Positions 25,226 through 37,559 of a stretch of DNA of 64,000 nucleotides are shown here, piece after piece (position 1 is the first letter of the stretch; every line of letters begins with the position of its first letter). The translations under genes were made by a program, and so were the position numbers. Location of the stretch: the NCBI GenBank assembly GCA_022113835.1, contig JAILWY010000030.1:1612001-1676000 (forward strand), in the 5' to 3' direction. This DNA is from Atopsyche davidsoni (taxonomy: Eukaryota > Arthropoda > Insecta > Trichoptera > Hydrobiosidae). Under the pieces are notes generated by a model, which saw nothing but the letters and a program-made list of their open reading frames with translations, did no database searches and was not told the origin of the DNA.

Positions 25226-28200
25226 GAGTTAAAGTGATTTAATTTTTATCAGACCTCTACACCCTTTGAAATCTCCTTGGTTATTTATTAACGTCTTATA
25301 CTTATTTTGAATTTGTGTGACATGTTTCAAAAGTATAAAAATAGTCGAAAAAATCATATTGAATTCACAAAGTTCATCGTGAATTTATAAAAGTAAAAAT
25401 ACCACCTTTCTTTTGTTTATCCCTAAAATTTATACGTAAATATAAACATCGTACAAAACATACATTTTAAAGTTCTTATAACCTTGATTTTGATTGATTC
25501 GTGGTGGTATAAGGCCTCACGGAAATTTAAATGCTTTGACTAATATCGGTGAATTCCAAACACGCTGGAGAAATAAAATTGACGTGCATACTTGGAATGT
25601 GTATTATTCATCATTGACAGGCTTTACAAAATAGTGCTGAGAATAGAATGATCCCCAAAACTTTGCGTCTACTACAAATAACCCAATGTTTCATGCCCGT
25701 TGCACACTGTTAGCAAAGAAGCCTGGAATAACTCGTCTGAAATATTTGGGACTTGTACCGGGTGGCGAGTTTTCTCGAAATGTCAGTGCATTCAAAAAAT
25801 ACAAAAGCTGTTTTTTCAGATATTTTAAGCTCTGCAAATATATGACTTCATTACCGAAACCTGAACGTTAGAAATTTTAAAGAAAAAAAAAAAGCGTAGC
25901 ATAATACCCAATAACGCAGCATTTCTAAAAATAATGGTCCCCAAAATCTAGAAGACCTTCAAAAGTTTGCTGCTTACGAAATAAATATCATCGGTGTAGT
26001 GAAAAAAAACTTTTTGAGTACATACTTTTCACCGTTTCGTGAGTAAATCGGATATCTAAATGTTATATTAGATACTGCAGCTCATTTCTCCGTATTATTT
26101 AATTATCGATCTTATCCGTATTTTTTTCTATACTAAATATGAAGCAAAGAGGCTTAAACGCTATTTAAGTAATAATTAATAATTTAGGCACATTCAGATC
26201 TTTAACACCTTTCCATCAAGAAAGCCTACCCCGTTGAAGACTTAACCATCCCTTATCCTCTCCTCGTATTAGCGCCGTCCATCCCTTAGGCTGACGTTTT
26301 TCCACCGTCGCAGTTTTTCTACCCTCAGTATCTGAATAAATTTGGACCCTTTCCATTATTCACGGGTACGTCCATTATCGTCCGAGGGCCGTGAGACGTT
26401 TACACATACGCATATCTGCAAACTCTATACTTAGAAACGTAAAATAAAGCTACAGAGGTGTTTGTGTATACAAGGGAGTGTAACTCACCTATGGTTTTGA
26501 AATCAGTCTATAAATAATTTTTTACATTATCTTTGCGAGACTTGTTTCATTTTAAATAATCTAAATATGTTTATTAGAAAAATAACAAATATGAAGAATT
26601 TTATTGAGAATACGGACATTTTGAAATATGAAATTTAACTTTGTACTATAACGGTCACGTTTGAAAATTATTGCCATATCCTAACTGCTTGGCTGTTAAT
26701 ATTAAATTTATCGTCATAAGGGAATATTTTTAAATTTATAAAATTACCACGCAGTTTATAAGACGATCTAGACTAAGTAGACAACTAGACAATATCAGTG
26801 TATAATAAATAAATGGTGTATAATAGACGTATCAATACAGAATTAGGCAGCGAGATTATTTAAGTGAATTGTTTGAGTTAAATCGATTTAAAAAATCATT
26901 TGATTATTCGAGTTAGTCAGCTTTATCATATTATCCATCTCATCGCCTAACGTTCTTAACGAGAACTCCGTGAGTTGTTATCTCATTATCAGAGCCCATT
27001 TCGTAACTTCCTAATTGCATTATGTTTTTCTGCGATCCCTGTTGGAGTGAACTTCTTCTGGCTGCAGGGATAATTGTCTTAAAAATTTTAAACTGCCAGC
27101 GAGAAGCGAATTAAGAATTCAAAGTTTAAAAATACATTACAAACTTGAACAAGTATCCAACAGAATAGGAAGTTACATATCTTGGGATGTTTTGGGAGTA
27201 TTTTATTTCAGAAAAATATGTTTCATGAGCTCTGCAGGGTTTTATTCAAATTAACTTACAAAGAATTTATGACGTGTGATTTTTAGATTTTTATTATTAA
27301 TCGGTTGAAATGAATTTTACTGTCTAATAATAAAATAAAATACGACGTTCAAAATTTATATTTTACTATCAGTATTATTATTAACAAGACAATGATTACC
27401 TGAAAATAAACGGAACACGTTTTAAATTTTATATAATGCTAGTATTTCATCAAAATACCCCTAATATGTGTGAGGCTCTATTTAATTTTTATAAGTGTTG
27501 TAAGATAAGGTTGAGGTGTCATATATAATAATTTTGTTGGTCCGTAATCGAAGCATTTTTATATCCAACTGAGATAGAAATTAAAATGTGATAAAGTAAA
27601 ACAATTATTTTATAAAAATTAGTTGAGATTTATCAAGTCAAAAAATTCCTAAATTTAAGATTTCTCAACAATTTGCCTAAGATAATACTTTTATTGCTCT
27701 TTTTTAGACAAACTATTCATATAGGCTCCTGCTACTGTTTCTGTAGCTTGCTGAGGAAGGAGTATCAGATTTAAACGCCAGAACTTTGTAAGAAAAGGAT
27801 TATTTATTAATTCTATTGGGCAACCGCAATACGCAGATTATTCTTTTCTAGACTCGGGGAACCACTACACAATATTTTTCCCTTTGAAAGCATGAGTATA
27901 TGCTCAGTGAAGTGATCGCTAACCTCCTCTGAGAAAAGGCACTTGATGAAGAAGAAGGTTAACTATATCATTTAACTTTAATTAAAATTAAAAACTTTCT
28001 GTCATAATAAACGATTATCCTCATATCTCTAAAATTGCACGTGTGAAATCTAGTCTGTAAACTCTTTGATTTGCATGTAGTCAAATAAATCGTTTCCTAT
28101 AAAAAGTTGAACCACTTCGTACACACTTTGCGGATTACTTGGCATCACAACAACACCACTTTGTCCTAAAAATTGTTCAATAATTGGAGGACCACTCCAC

Positions 28201-28520
28201 TTTTTCATTATCACTTTGTTCAGAATCACTGGACAGTATTGGTAGAAGTAACGTTGACGAGTCTAAACAAACATTACGAGCTGTAAACCAAAAGAGTGAA
28301 ATGACCTTCTGCCGCTTTTAGAGTAAACACATTCAAAAAGGTATTAATACGCGCCCCGCCCCGCCTTTAGACAGCAGTCCGCGAAACGGGTACAAGTATC
28401 AGCCCCGCTTTTAGTGTGTTAAGACTTCGATAAAAAAAAACTAAGAGGAGGGACCAATTTTTTTAATCAAAGTGCGCTCACTATATCGTGGTAGCTTCAG
28501 CGACTAATAAAACCACTTCA
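25226..28520. other. AT-rich sequence, no gene seen
   Basis: Mostly AT-rich. It contains one short repeat shared with 34.7 kb (listed separately) and a small GC/C-rich block near 28,350 (GCGCCCCGCCCCGCC). Confidence 0.45.
27907..27955 (+). repeat. Short dispersed repeat, copy 1
   Basis: Shares the pattern GTGAA..G.TCGCTAAC.TC.TCT followed by AGGCACT.G.TGAAG.AGA with copy 2 at 34.7 kb, with substitutions throughout. Family unknown. Confidence 0.6.
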
Positions 28521-28527
28521 AGACAGT

Positions 28528-28640
28528 AATATTTTTGAGTAAAATACTTGAGTGATTTTCCACATGTTCGTTTTTTTATTTGTGACCGGTTTCGCCAAAC
28601 AAAGGTTGGCAAAACCGGTCACAAATAAAAATGGGGAAGA
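28528..28640 (+). mobile_element. Foldback MITE copy next to an exon
   Basis: Starts AATATTTTTGAGTAAAATAC and continues GTGATTTTCCACATG. The interior is a perfect hairpin: TTTTTATTTGTGACCGGTTT and its reverse complement, around a loop with CGCCAA and TTGGC. It lies about 40 bases past the donor of the exon candidate, so it would be intronic. Confidence 0.8.
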
Positions 28641-28682
28641 ATATATGGGGTAGAGTAGATATAAAAAGGTCCGTCAGCTCAC

Positions 28683-29238
28683 CATAGTCAGCCGACGCCG
28701 CCAGGCCGCACGCCTCGAAGGCGTAGCACTCTTCGTCCTCGAAGTCCGTCTGCACGGTGGCGTCCCTGGTGGCGACGGTCTCGTAGGCCAGGTTCCCGGC
28801 GTCGCACTCGGCCGTGCTGACGCAGACCTCGGCGATGTGCGCGGTGGTGCGCTCGGCGTCGGCGTCGTCGAAGTCGCAGACCGCGCCCCTGTCGCGAGTC
28901 TCCACCAGCGCGCTGCACGAGTCGCCGGGCGCGGCCGAGCTGGCCTGGCGCCGGTCGTCGAGGCGCGTCTCCGCGTCCCCCGAGAGGCTGCGCGCCTCGG
29001 CACTCCTGGCGCCCCTGGACCGCAGCAGCTCGCAGCCGTCCGCCTCGAAGCTCTCGCGCCGCTCTCGCCTGCAGGCCGCGCAGCCGCAGTCGGCGCCGCG
29101 CATGCGGAGCAGCCACACCAGCCCGAAGAGAGCCATGGCTTGTAAGCGAGGCTGCCGCGTCATGGTGTCGCCATGGTCGCGAGGGGGTCCTCTTCTACCC
29201 GCCGCCGGGAAGACGTTTCCGGGGAGAGAGCAGACCAT
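28683..29238 (-). CDS. Candidate GC-rich coding exon, possibly first exon of a secreted or membrane protein
   Basis: Product not recognised. On the minus strand a frame of about 185 codons ends at a good donor (TATG|GTGAGCT), phase 1. It is strongly GC-rich with GC-rich third positions in an AT-rich region. Three starts are possible: the first (AAAATGG context), one 25 residues on (MTRQPRLQ) and one at MALFGLVWLL (GCCATGG context). MTRQPRLQAMALFGLVWLL looks like a signal peptide or a short membrane segment. A Cys-rich patch (DCGCAACRRERRE) follows, then an acidic Asp/Glu/Ala/Thr-rich region ending VQTDFEDEECYAFEACG. Other frames over the same bases are Arg/Ala/Pro-rich and look like shadows. 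The true start could instead be an acceptor upstream of MALF. Gene identity and continuation are unknown. Confidence 0.6.
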
Positions 29239-29244
29239 TTTCCG

Positions 29245-30645
29245 TAGCGCTTTTTCTGTAGTGCGTTTGTCGCATGTTTACAGGAACCGAAACAATCCAA
29301 CGCTTATGTTCAATCCCCGGTTCTATCTTTTTTTTCAAAACGATTTGTGTCAATTTTCAGACCTCACGATAGCTATGAACTCAATTGGCTTTAGTAGAAA
29401 ACACCCGTTGGTGTATTTTTTTAGCAGTATCTTAAAAATATATTAACGTAAAAAATCAATTTAGCACCGATTTTACAATTTTTTTTTAACTAAAAACCGC
29501 TCTATCATTGACAGCTGGAGTTAAATAGCATTTTGAAGCGTAAATCACTTTCGAGAACTTTGATCCCGCTGTGAGGTCAATACAATACTACATTTCATAG
29601 AACAACCGTTATTTGTAATAAAAAAACAAACGCACTGCAGCGAGTCAAAATAACAAAACTGTTGAAACAACACTTTAGCGAAATTCATCAGATTCCTTCT
29701 GTTGTGCCGCGTAGGCTAAAGGGAAAGAATTCACAATTCATCCCCGATAAGCGTGAACCGAAGCAGTCTAGGGTTGTTCGAATAACCGTCACCCGGTATA
29801 TTTGTCAGACCGAACAAATATTAACACCCCCGAGCGCCGACCGGAAGGAATTTATCTCCTGGTTTTTTCAGCTGAAACGACATCCTGAAACAAAAGAGGA
29901 AAGATGCGATTAATAATCTGCGGCTGCAAAATATCTGTCTCAAAAATGCGTCCAAAGAGGAAGTTATCTCAACGTCCATAGAAGGCGAAATGCTGCTCCG
30001 GAGTATTTATAAATATTTCTCGAGTAATAAAGTTTCTGGTTGTTTTTTTAATGTAAATTTAATGGTTTGAGAAATAGTTATTCTGAAAGTTTGAATATGT
30101 TTAAGGCATTTTTAAATAAAATATCACGTACAAGGAAATTTCTGGGAATCATACACATTAAATCATAATTTACAATCTTATATTTTGTTCAACACTATTT
30201 AATTTACTTTAAATTATGATTTAACCTCGATATTTATATTTGAACACTTAAACGCATATTCAAGACAGACCAGTTTAATTTATAATATGTACTCCAAATT
30301 TTAAGAACAAAATGAATAGCCAAAATAAAAAGATATTCCGATTTTATTGTTTGTGAGAATTGTAACTTTTCAAGTTATTCTATAAAATTAAAAATTTACA
30401 TTTAACTGTATAAGCTTACAAAATTGTAATCTACAAATCATTTTGCCATGTAATATTAATTTGGGCATTTGATTCAATTCATTATTTTTTTGATGATGAC
30501 GGCAGATAGAAAAACAAGGACATTAAAAAGTGTAAAACTAGTAACTCATAAAGAATAGAAAATCTACGGCCATTAAATTACACGGAAAGTTTGTCCGAGC
30601 GAGGCGGAACAATGCTTCAACTGTATTTCAGGCGGAATCTTCGCC
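29245..30645. other. AT-rich flank, nothing firm
   Basis: If the neighbouring exon is a first exon, its promoter would lie here on the minus strand. I see no TATA box or other core element close enough to call. An 83-codon plus-strand frame at 29.7 kb has no splice support. Confidence 0.4.
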
Positions 30646-30649
30646 TTTG

Positions 30650-31130
30650 CTGCAGTAACTTTCAACTTTAATCTTAGTTAGTAACAAATTTATTCTCTTT
30701 TGGCCGTAAGAGCGGACCTAACTGCTTGTTTTAATCGTGAGGAATTATTATTAGCAACCCTTACTGTAGCTTCCAGAAGCAAAAGGAGTCTGATTTTGTC
30801 ATATTAACAGCTGGTATTAGATGCATCAGATTTTTGGTGCGGTAACTTTCAAATTCCGACTCAAATGCTGTTTTTAATCGCGATGAATTATTATTAATAA
30901 TCGATTCTGTAGTTCCCAACAAACATATACTGATGCATCGGATCATTTTAACTTAATATTTGTAACATTCTTTGTTTACTATGGTCCCGAGACCGAACCT
31001 GACTACTATTAGCAATTCATGATGTATTTCCCTGCAATGAATCAGCGTTCCAACTGCGAGTTCTAATTTTGTCATATTAAAAGCTTAAATTGGATGTCCC
31101 GGGTTATCTGTGGTGGTTTAACTATAGAGC
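30650..31130 (+). repeat. Degenerate tandem repeat, about three units of 180-240 bp
   Basis: GTAACTTTCAA and TTTTAATCG.GA.GAATTATTATTA with a downstream TGTAG.T.CC occur twice about 185 bases apart. A separate block, GAGT.T.ATTTTGTCATATTAA followed by AGC, occurs twice about 280 bases apart. The units overlap in content but have diverged, so this is an old duplication. Confidence 0.55.
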
Positions 31131-31629
31131 TTTCATATAATCAAAAGGAAATGCAATTCTTTCCTTCCACTAAAGTAATTTTCCTATTAGTTTTGAGTGT
31201 ATCAAATTTTATGTTTTGCATTATCAGAAATTGAATTAAATGTTTTTGTAATCTAAAAGTCTAATTCATGTTAATTTTATATAAAAATAAATATAATTGC
31301 AAGGTATGAACTGAATGAAATAATTATACTGAATCAAATACATAAGTTTAAAATAACAGTACAGCAAAAATAGAGAGCTCGTACGTGCATTTTCCTTTTT
31401 AAATAAAAATGATCTGGGGATAAAAAAACTCTAAGTAATTGTGAGTTTACAATACAAACTGGAAACACCAGATACAGATGACTTGAAATGATTTTATAAA
31501 TTCTTTTCAAACATTAAAGATAACGTGAAAATGTCTTTAAAAGTATCATTGATATTTATTGTAAAAGATCTGAAATTTTGCGTTTAAACATATTTTTCAA
31601 AAAAATAATAAAAGACAAAAGCCTGAGAG

Positions 31630-31860
31630 GCAGAGGGGTTATAAGCTCTCGCCATTTCCTGGCCCTTGAGCACGTCCGACTGAATCACCCTCTCTGTTTG
31701 TGTGGTCGCCATTTTCCAATATGGCCGCTACCGGCCGCCATTAGAGCCGCAGTGAACAGCTGGCGATGACTTACCGGGGCCCCATTAGCCAGTCAAAGGC
31801 TCTATTTGTCTCCGACATGCAGGGCTCTGGGTGCAGTCAATAGAAGTCTGACCAAGGAAC
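31630..31860. promoter_or_regulatory. GC-rich island with GCCAT cluster
   Basis: Within about 90 bases there are four GCCAT cores (two in each direction except one reversed), the core of YY1/Pho-type zinc-finger sites, plus a CAGCTG E-box a little downstream. The island ends sharply on both sides. This is the composition of a regulatory element; Polycomb response elements carry such clusters. Inference only. Confidence 0.35.
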
Positions 31861-31987
31861 GGGTACTTGACAAATCTCAATTATATTCTATCAACAAGCA
31901 GCTTCAACATGGAATGGTAATTAATAACGTCATAATTTCTTCGTCGTGGTTTTTAAAATATATTTTGAAGTAAATATTTCATATATA

Positions 31988-32016
31988 TACAGGTGGGATC
32001 CGAATCCACATCGATT
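31988..32016 (-). mobile_element. tRNA-like T-arm remnant
   Basis: The minus strand reads GTGGATTCGGATCCCACC, a hairpin like a tRNA T arm with a B-box-like core. No other tRNA part remains. Confidence 0.3.
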
Positions 32017-32029
32017 TCTCAAATTTATA

Positions 32030-34435
32030 TTATTATATGTAAAAAAAAAAAAAAAATATTGTACTAAGTTGCTAGAAAAAAGAGTTGATAACTCAAAAGC
32101 ATTTTAAGCTTTATTTAGACACATACTCGGCATTTTTTATCTTGATAAAAAAATAACCAGTCTATTTAAGCAAGCTAAAATCTCAAATACCGATAGTAAA
32201 ATATATTATCACGATAATAAGTATAATACGCGTGTTAGAAATATTATCAGGGGCTTCAGTAATCCATCGCACTTCTAAAAGCACGCCCTTCTTTTTTAGA
32301 TAATCAAATATGACGAGCGAGAACATGTCGTTTTTGAAAAACACAGGATAAAGAAAAACTTTTTTAAAGTTTCAGAAAAAACTCGGGATAAAAGGGATGT
32401 CAGCTTCAAAGGCAACAGGAAACAAGCATATTACATTCAGGATCGCAATCCCGATATCTACATATGTCCCAGTGAAGTTTTCTTCAGGGCCGTGTATTGA
32501 GAATCAAACTTTGAAATTGATATACTTCCGTGACACCTTTCTTACCCCCGGAGCTTTGGCAGCGGCCCAATGATAAAATAATAAAATAATAAATAAAAAA
32601 ATAAAAAGCACAGAATCTTTTAGAAAATAATCTTGTATACATGTTTTTGCTGGCAAATTAATTTGCGCTTTTTTAAGGAAGTAATTATTAGTCCAACCAT
32701 TTATCATGCTTTTTATAAATAGGCTTTCATGTTTTTGTAAATGAGAGGAAGAAGTGTTCTATGTGAGATAAGAGACTTAAAATTTATCAATATTTTTTTT
32801 ATTAAAAATAATTACAAATTTATTGCATGATTAGATTTTTATGTTTTTTTTTTTTATTTAAGTGGTAAAAATTAAGAGCGTAAAAAAAGGCTTAGTAATT
32901 TAATCAGTCCGCATTTTGACTAACACGAATTAGAGCATATTGTGTTAGGACGTTCTTCAATTTCATGAGTATCAGCTACAGATCGAGGAGTCAATTGTCT
33001 TTTCAAAAATCCTAAAATATTCTTTTGTACGTATTTTTTGATAGTAGTTTTTTACTTTTTTTTTAATCTGTTCTTTGTGCTTCGATTTTTATAAATAAAT
33101 ATGGTAAGTAGATAATATATATATCAATTTTGAATAGTAGTGCTGACAAGTAGTCAGCAATTTCGAAAATAAATTTGGAGTTATTTATCTATCTTCATGT
33201 TTTTTTGCGTTTGCTATACATGTATGATCTAATTTATTTTTTAAAAAATCACTGTTTTATTACTAAAATAAAAATAAACCGAATAAATTATTTTTACATT
33301 AAGTCAATGGCTTAAATTTATTGTTTAAAAGACTGCAAATTTGAAAAAAGGCAGTATTTTAATTATTTATTTAAAATATAACAAAAAAAAAAACAATTTA
33401 AAAATAGCACATGTTAAATTCATTACGAGATTAAGCATACTATTTTAATTAAACTTTGTATGGTCGATGAGAAGTAAAATGTTATATATTTTGATATTAA
33501 TCAAACATTCGCGCTTCTGTTCTGTCTTTACCAGAAAATTCTCAACTATTCTACTCGTGGTAACATTTGTTTCAATTTTATCAATATTCATTATTTTGTT
33601 TTTTTTTTTGATATACAGTTTGATTTACTTTTATTGAACTTTATTATAATACTAAGTCAGTTTTTTAGGAGAATACCTTGTTCGAGTTTCTTCTAAAATC
33701 AGATTTGATTTCTCTATTGCAGTCGTAATACTGCCACACCTTACAGGATAAATCTCACGGCAAAAACTTTGCAAATAAATCAAAATAACGGCCACTTTCA
33801 AGTTATTGCAACAGCCGAGCTGGAGTGCGCCGCGCACGAGAATTATTGGGAGCGTAGGTGTACTTTGATATTATATTATAAAGAAAAAATACAGGTTTTT
33901 GATATATTGCGTAAGTTTCTTGTTGATTCTGGCAAAGTAATATAAACGCCGGGTATATTTTGCGACAGATGACATTCTATCGCTTTTCAGGCGGCTTTTT
34001 TAAAAGCGTACATCTCTATTTTCAAAGTTTGCAACTCACTTGGCTTAGCTGAGTTTCATACAATTATCAAATATTTTAATAAAATACTTGATTTCAAACA
34101 CCTATCGAAGAGGAGCCCATTTCACTAGACAAATAGTTTTTGGGCTCTGGATAATTTTTTTTACTTTAATTTTCTACAAAATCTAACAGCGTTTCAATAA
34201 AGTAGATGTGTTTGAATTTTTTGGCAGCCGTTATTTTGAGGTAATCTTAAAATTTCGGGGTGTTGCATTGCGTAATAGTCTTTTTTTTCTATAATTTCTC
34301 TAAAGATGCTTTCAGTCGAATTACACTACGCAGAATTACATTCAAAAAATCTTAGGATCATTTTTATCAAAGTCGTTGCATCCTTGATTTAAAAAAAACA
34401 TGTTATTTCAAGTAAAGATGTTTATTCCCGGATCG
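32030..34435. other. AT-rich sequence, nothing recognised
   Basis: Long A and T runs, for example near 32,041 and 33,600. No bounded exon or repeat family. Confidence 0.5.
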
Positions 34436-34439
34436 GCTT

Positions 34440-34640
34440 GAATTTTACGGTTAGACTAAGGGAAATGCAAACTGCTGTAATTGCAGCGTTAGGGGTCGTC
34501 CATTTTCACCTGCCCTCCCCCGATACAAGCCACTAAATACACCTGGCCGCAGCCTTCCGCCGGTGCGACTGAGCTGGCCAGGGCAGATCAGGGCCTCTCT
34601 GCAGATGATTCCGATTCTAATGTACTGAATAATTTTATCT
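34440..34640. promoter_or_regulatory. GC-rich island with POU/homeodomain-like sites
   Basis: Begins GGAAATGCAAACTGC (ATGCAAA half octamer) followed by GTAATTGCAGC, then a C/G-rich stretch. The minus-strand 72-codon frame here is not protein-like. Looks like an enhancer-type element; untested. Confidence 0.3.
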
Positions 34641-34719
34641 CTAGAGATTGACCTGTAATTTTGTTTCATTTACAGTGAATTATCAATGGTTATGTATTGA
34701 ACACTGGTTCAGATTCAAG

Positions 34720-34769
34720 GTGAAATGGTCGCTAACTTCTTCTAAAAAGAGGCACTAGGTGAAGCAGAT
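34720..34769 (+). repeat. Short dispersed repeat, copy 2
   Basis: The partner of the copy at 27.9 kb, sharing TCGCTAAC.TC.TCT and AGGCACT.G.TGAAG.AGA in the same order and orientation. Confidence 0.6.
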
Positions 34770-34789
34770 GTATTGTCACTACTACCTAC

Positions 34790-36215
34790 AAAGTTTTTTT
34801 TTTTTTTTTATAATTTTGATGCCATATTTTTAAAATAGTGAATTCCTTTTGTTCAGATTTTTAAACCAATTGTCATTAATAAATAATTTCCAAACTATTA
34901 CGTGTTGCTTAAGAAAGTTTTTCATACGATTTCAATTATCAGAACTTTTTCAAAAAAGTTTCTAATGCCATTTATTTTAAGTCAAAAGAAAAATATGATA
35001 ATTATATAATTCTGCATAACATAAGCACTTTGTTCAAAAATTATTTTTGGACTTTTTTTATTAAACGAAAAATTTAGAATGATATGATTCCTAAAAACTT
35101 AAACACTTTTGAACACTATTAAAATTCAAAATCTAAGTTTCGCAATTAATCAATCCATCGAAACAAAAACACTATGATCTTAAGGTTTAATTATCAAATA
35201 TTCAATTAATGCATTTTTTACTAAATTGAGTTTACTTAGTACTAAACAGTAGATATTTATATTTAATATGGTTGTCTTTTGAACCAAAAACTAAATATTT
35301 TAAAAAGTTAGAATATTTTTTTTTTTTTTTTTTAAATAATCATAACACATTTCCATAAAAAATCTCGGTACGAAAACCTCAACATAAAATTATTAAAGAA
35401 TGAAGTCTTTTACGTAAAAAAAAAACCAAACCGTTTTTTTTTTTAATGTGTAAAAACTAAAGAAAAACGTGAGCCAACGTAGCAGAGAAAAATATAAATA
35501 AATAGATTGTTATAAATTCTTTTGTTTGTTTATTGACCCCCGCTAAGAGAATAAAAGATTAAAAAGTAAAAATTACAGGTAATTTTACAAGGCAATTTCC
35601 TTAAAAAGCGAAAGCATAAAATTTGTAACCATATGTATATAAACGTTTGCCTTAAGTACATCAGGTTTGGGTTTGGAAAGATAACATATGTTACGAAAGA
35701 TTAGGTATTAATATTCATGGAAAAATTACTACCTTATTTATCTAGAGTTGGCTTGTGGTATCTCAAATGAAGTTGGCAAGTGTTAAAGTAAAGTTAAAGT
35801 GGAACCTTTTGATTTTCATCATTCCTCAGCCAGGCTGATTTTTTAGAAATGTATTGTGAACAAAAAGTAAACAAAAAATTAAAAATTTGGATGAATATAA
35901 AAATACTAATGATTATTAACAAGAGTCAGCAATCGAGCGTTTTGTCTCAATGATATCGAAGAACTTACTACTGAATATAATTAAATTTTTATGACGTTAG
36001 TTGAATTTTTTCATTGAAAATAAATAACATGTATATTTAATTAGAGTTTTTTGTAAATTATATGCTTTTTTACAAGCACCAGTTTAAAGTGAAAATGGCT
36101 GATACACATTGTTTTCAAGTTCAACTCAATTTTTTTTTCATTAATAAATTTACACGTGTATATATGAGAGCTTTGTAATATTTTATCATCAACCTGAAAA
36201 ATACATTTTTAATAA
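34790..36215. other. AT-rich sequence, nothing recognised
   Basis: Poly-T and poly-A runs. No gene or repeat family. Confidence 0.5.
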
Positions 36216-36217
36216 CG

Positions 36218-36420
36218 CTCAGCCTCCCCGAGAAGGGGGGCACACCTCGAGAGCCTCCTCGTCTGCTTCCCGGTTCCCCGAATTATCTTTTTTCTTGTAT
36301 TCGGAGCATAACTGCAGCTGACAGGTAAGACAAAATGTAAAGAGGGAGACGTAAATTAAATTTCTGGTTACAACCAAGGTGGGAGGAAAATCCGCAACCT
36401 GTTAGCAAACCTGCATTTCC
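36218..36420. other. Moderately GC-rich patch
   Basis: CTCAGCCTCCCCGAGAAGGG and a following C-rich block, then CTGCAGCTGACAGG. No exon boundary stands out; possibly regulatory. Confidence 0.25.
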
Positions 36421-36429
36421 GCGCAGTCT

Positions 36430-37425
36430 TCTCTTAAATAACACAATTAAATATAAGTTATTTATGCAATCAGTATCACATTGAAAACATGTCCCCGTGA
36501 AAAGACTGCAAAAATAAAGAAGTTTTTTCATGTGTTTTGATTAGTTATGGTTTCTTATACCAATATCGTAAGTGGAATAAAAAAAAAGTCAATTCTCTCA
36601 ACGTAAAACAAACAAATCTATTTATTAATACTAATTTTAATAAATGATTACATTTCGCATAGCAAGACAGTAACCTATGTATTCTTAATCACACAATCAT
36701 TATAAATGCAGAGTAATGCTGAGTTTTTTTTAAATTTCATGTTTGGTTTTTTCCCTGATATTCCTGAAAATGGCCCTGCTAAACGAAATGTCATAAATTT
36801 TAACAACAAAAAAAACCTCAGAATTTCAACAAACGACAGCTACCAAATTCTAAAAACACATTTCAATATAATCATTGAAATAATGCAAAATGAAAACTAT
36901 AAACAGGTTAGAGTAAATCTTTTTTAATAAACGTATATGAATAATGATAGTAAAGATAGTGAAAGTAAAGATATAAACCCATGGCCTTCTAGTTTACTTT
37001 CACTTTCTCTCGGTACTATTCCGCTGAGGATTTCGCCCTCAACTTAGCGATAAAAAAATTATATCTGTCATATTATTTTTTTGTGATTTATTACTTTGTA
37101 ATGTTAATAAAAACGTCAATAAATCACCAAATTTAAGAAAAAAAAAAACCAATGAAAATATTTTCGTGATCATAAAAAAAATCTATTCATTCACCCAAAA
37201 AAAACAATTTATATTTTATTTTGTACTTACAGTGAATTGCTAAAAATAAAAAATACTGAAAAAAACGGGGTGGGAATTCTTTATTTTAATACCTTTATTT
37301 TCTACGGGGAGTTCTTTTAAACATAAGTATGTACTTAGAAACTTAAAAGTACAAATTACATCCTTAATCATTTTAAAAATACACAATGATTTCTGTAATT
37401 AAACGATTGAAATATTTCGATTTTA
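36430..37425. other. AT-rich sequence, nothing recognised
   Basis: A 73-codon plus-strand frame at 36,706 is Asn/Lys/Phe-rich, as expected by chance. Confidence 0.5.
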
Positions 37426-37429
37426 AAAT

Positions 37430-37555
37430 AGTTTTAAAAAAATACTTTAGTGATTTTTCCACATGTTATTTTTATTGGTGACCAGTTTTGTCAACCTTTC
37501 GCGTTGGCATTACCAAACCAATAACATAACAAGTAATAATGGAAAAATTTAAATA
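37430..37555 (+). mobile_element. Foldback MITE copy
   Basis: AAATACTTTAGTGATTTTTC then CACATG, ATTGGTGACCAGTTTTGTCA, and CCTTTCGCGTTGGCATTACC match the family interior. The right side (ATGGAAAAATT) resembles the inverse arm. Diverged, ends unclear. Confidence 0.65.
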
Positions 37556-37559
37556 TTAT

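Noticed and set aside
28674..29446. Other long frames over the GC-rich exon, on both strands
   Set aside because: They are Arg/Ala/Pro-rich shadows forced open by GC content. The acidic minus-strand frame has the balanced composition and the donor.
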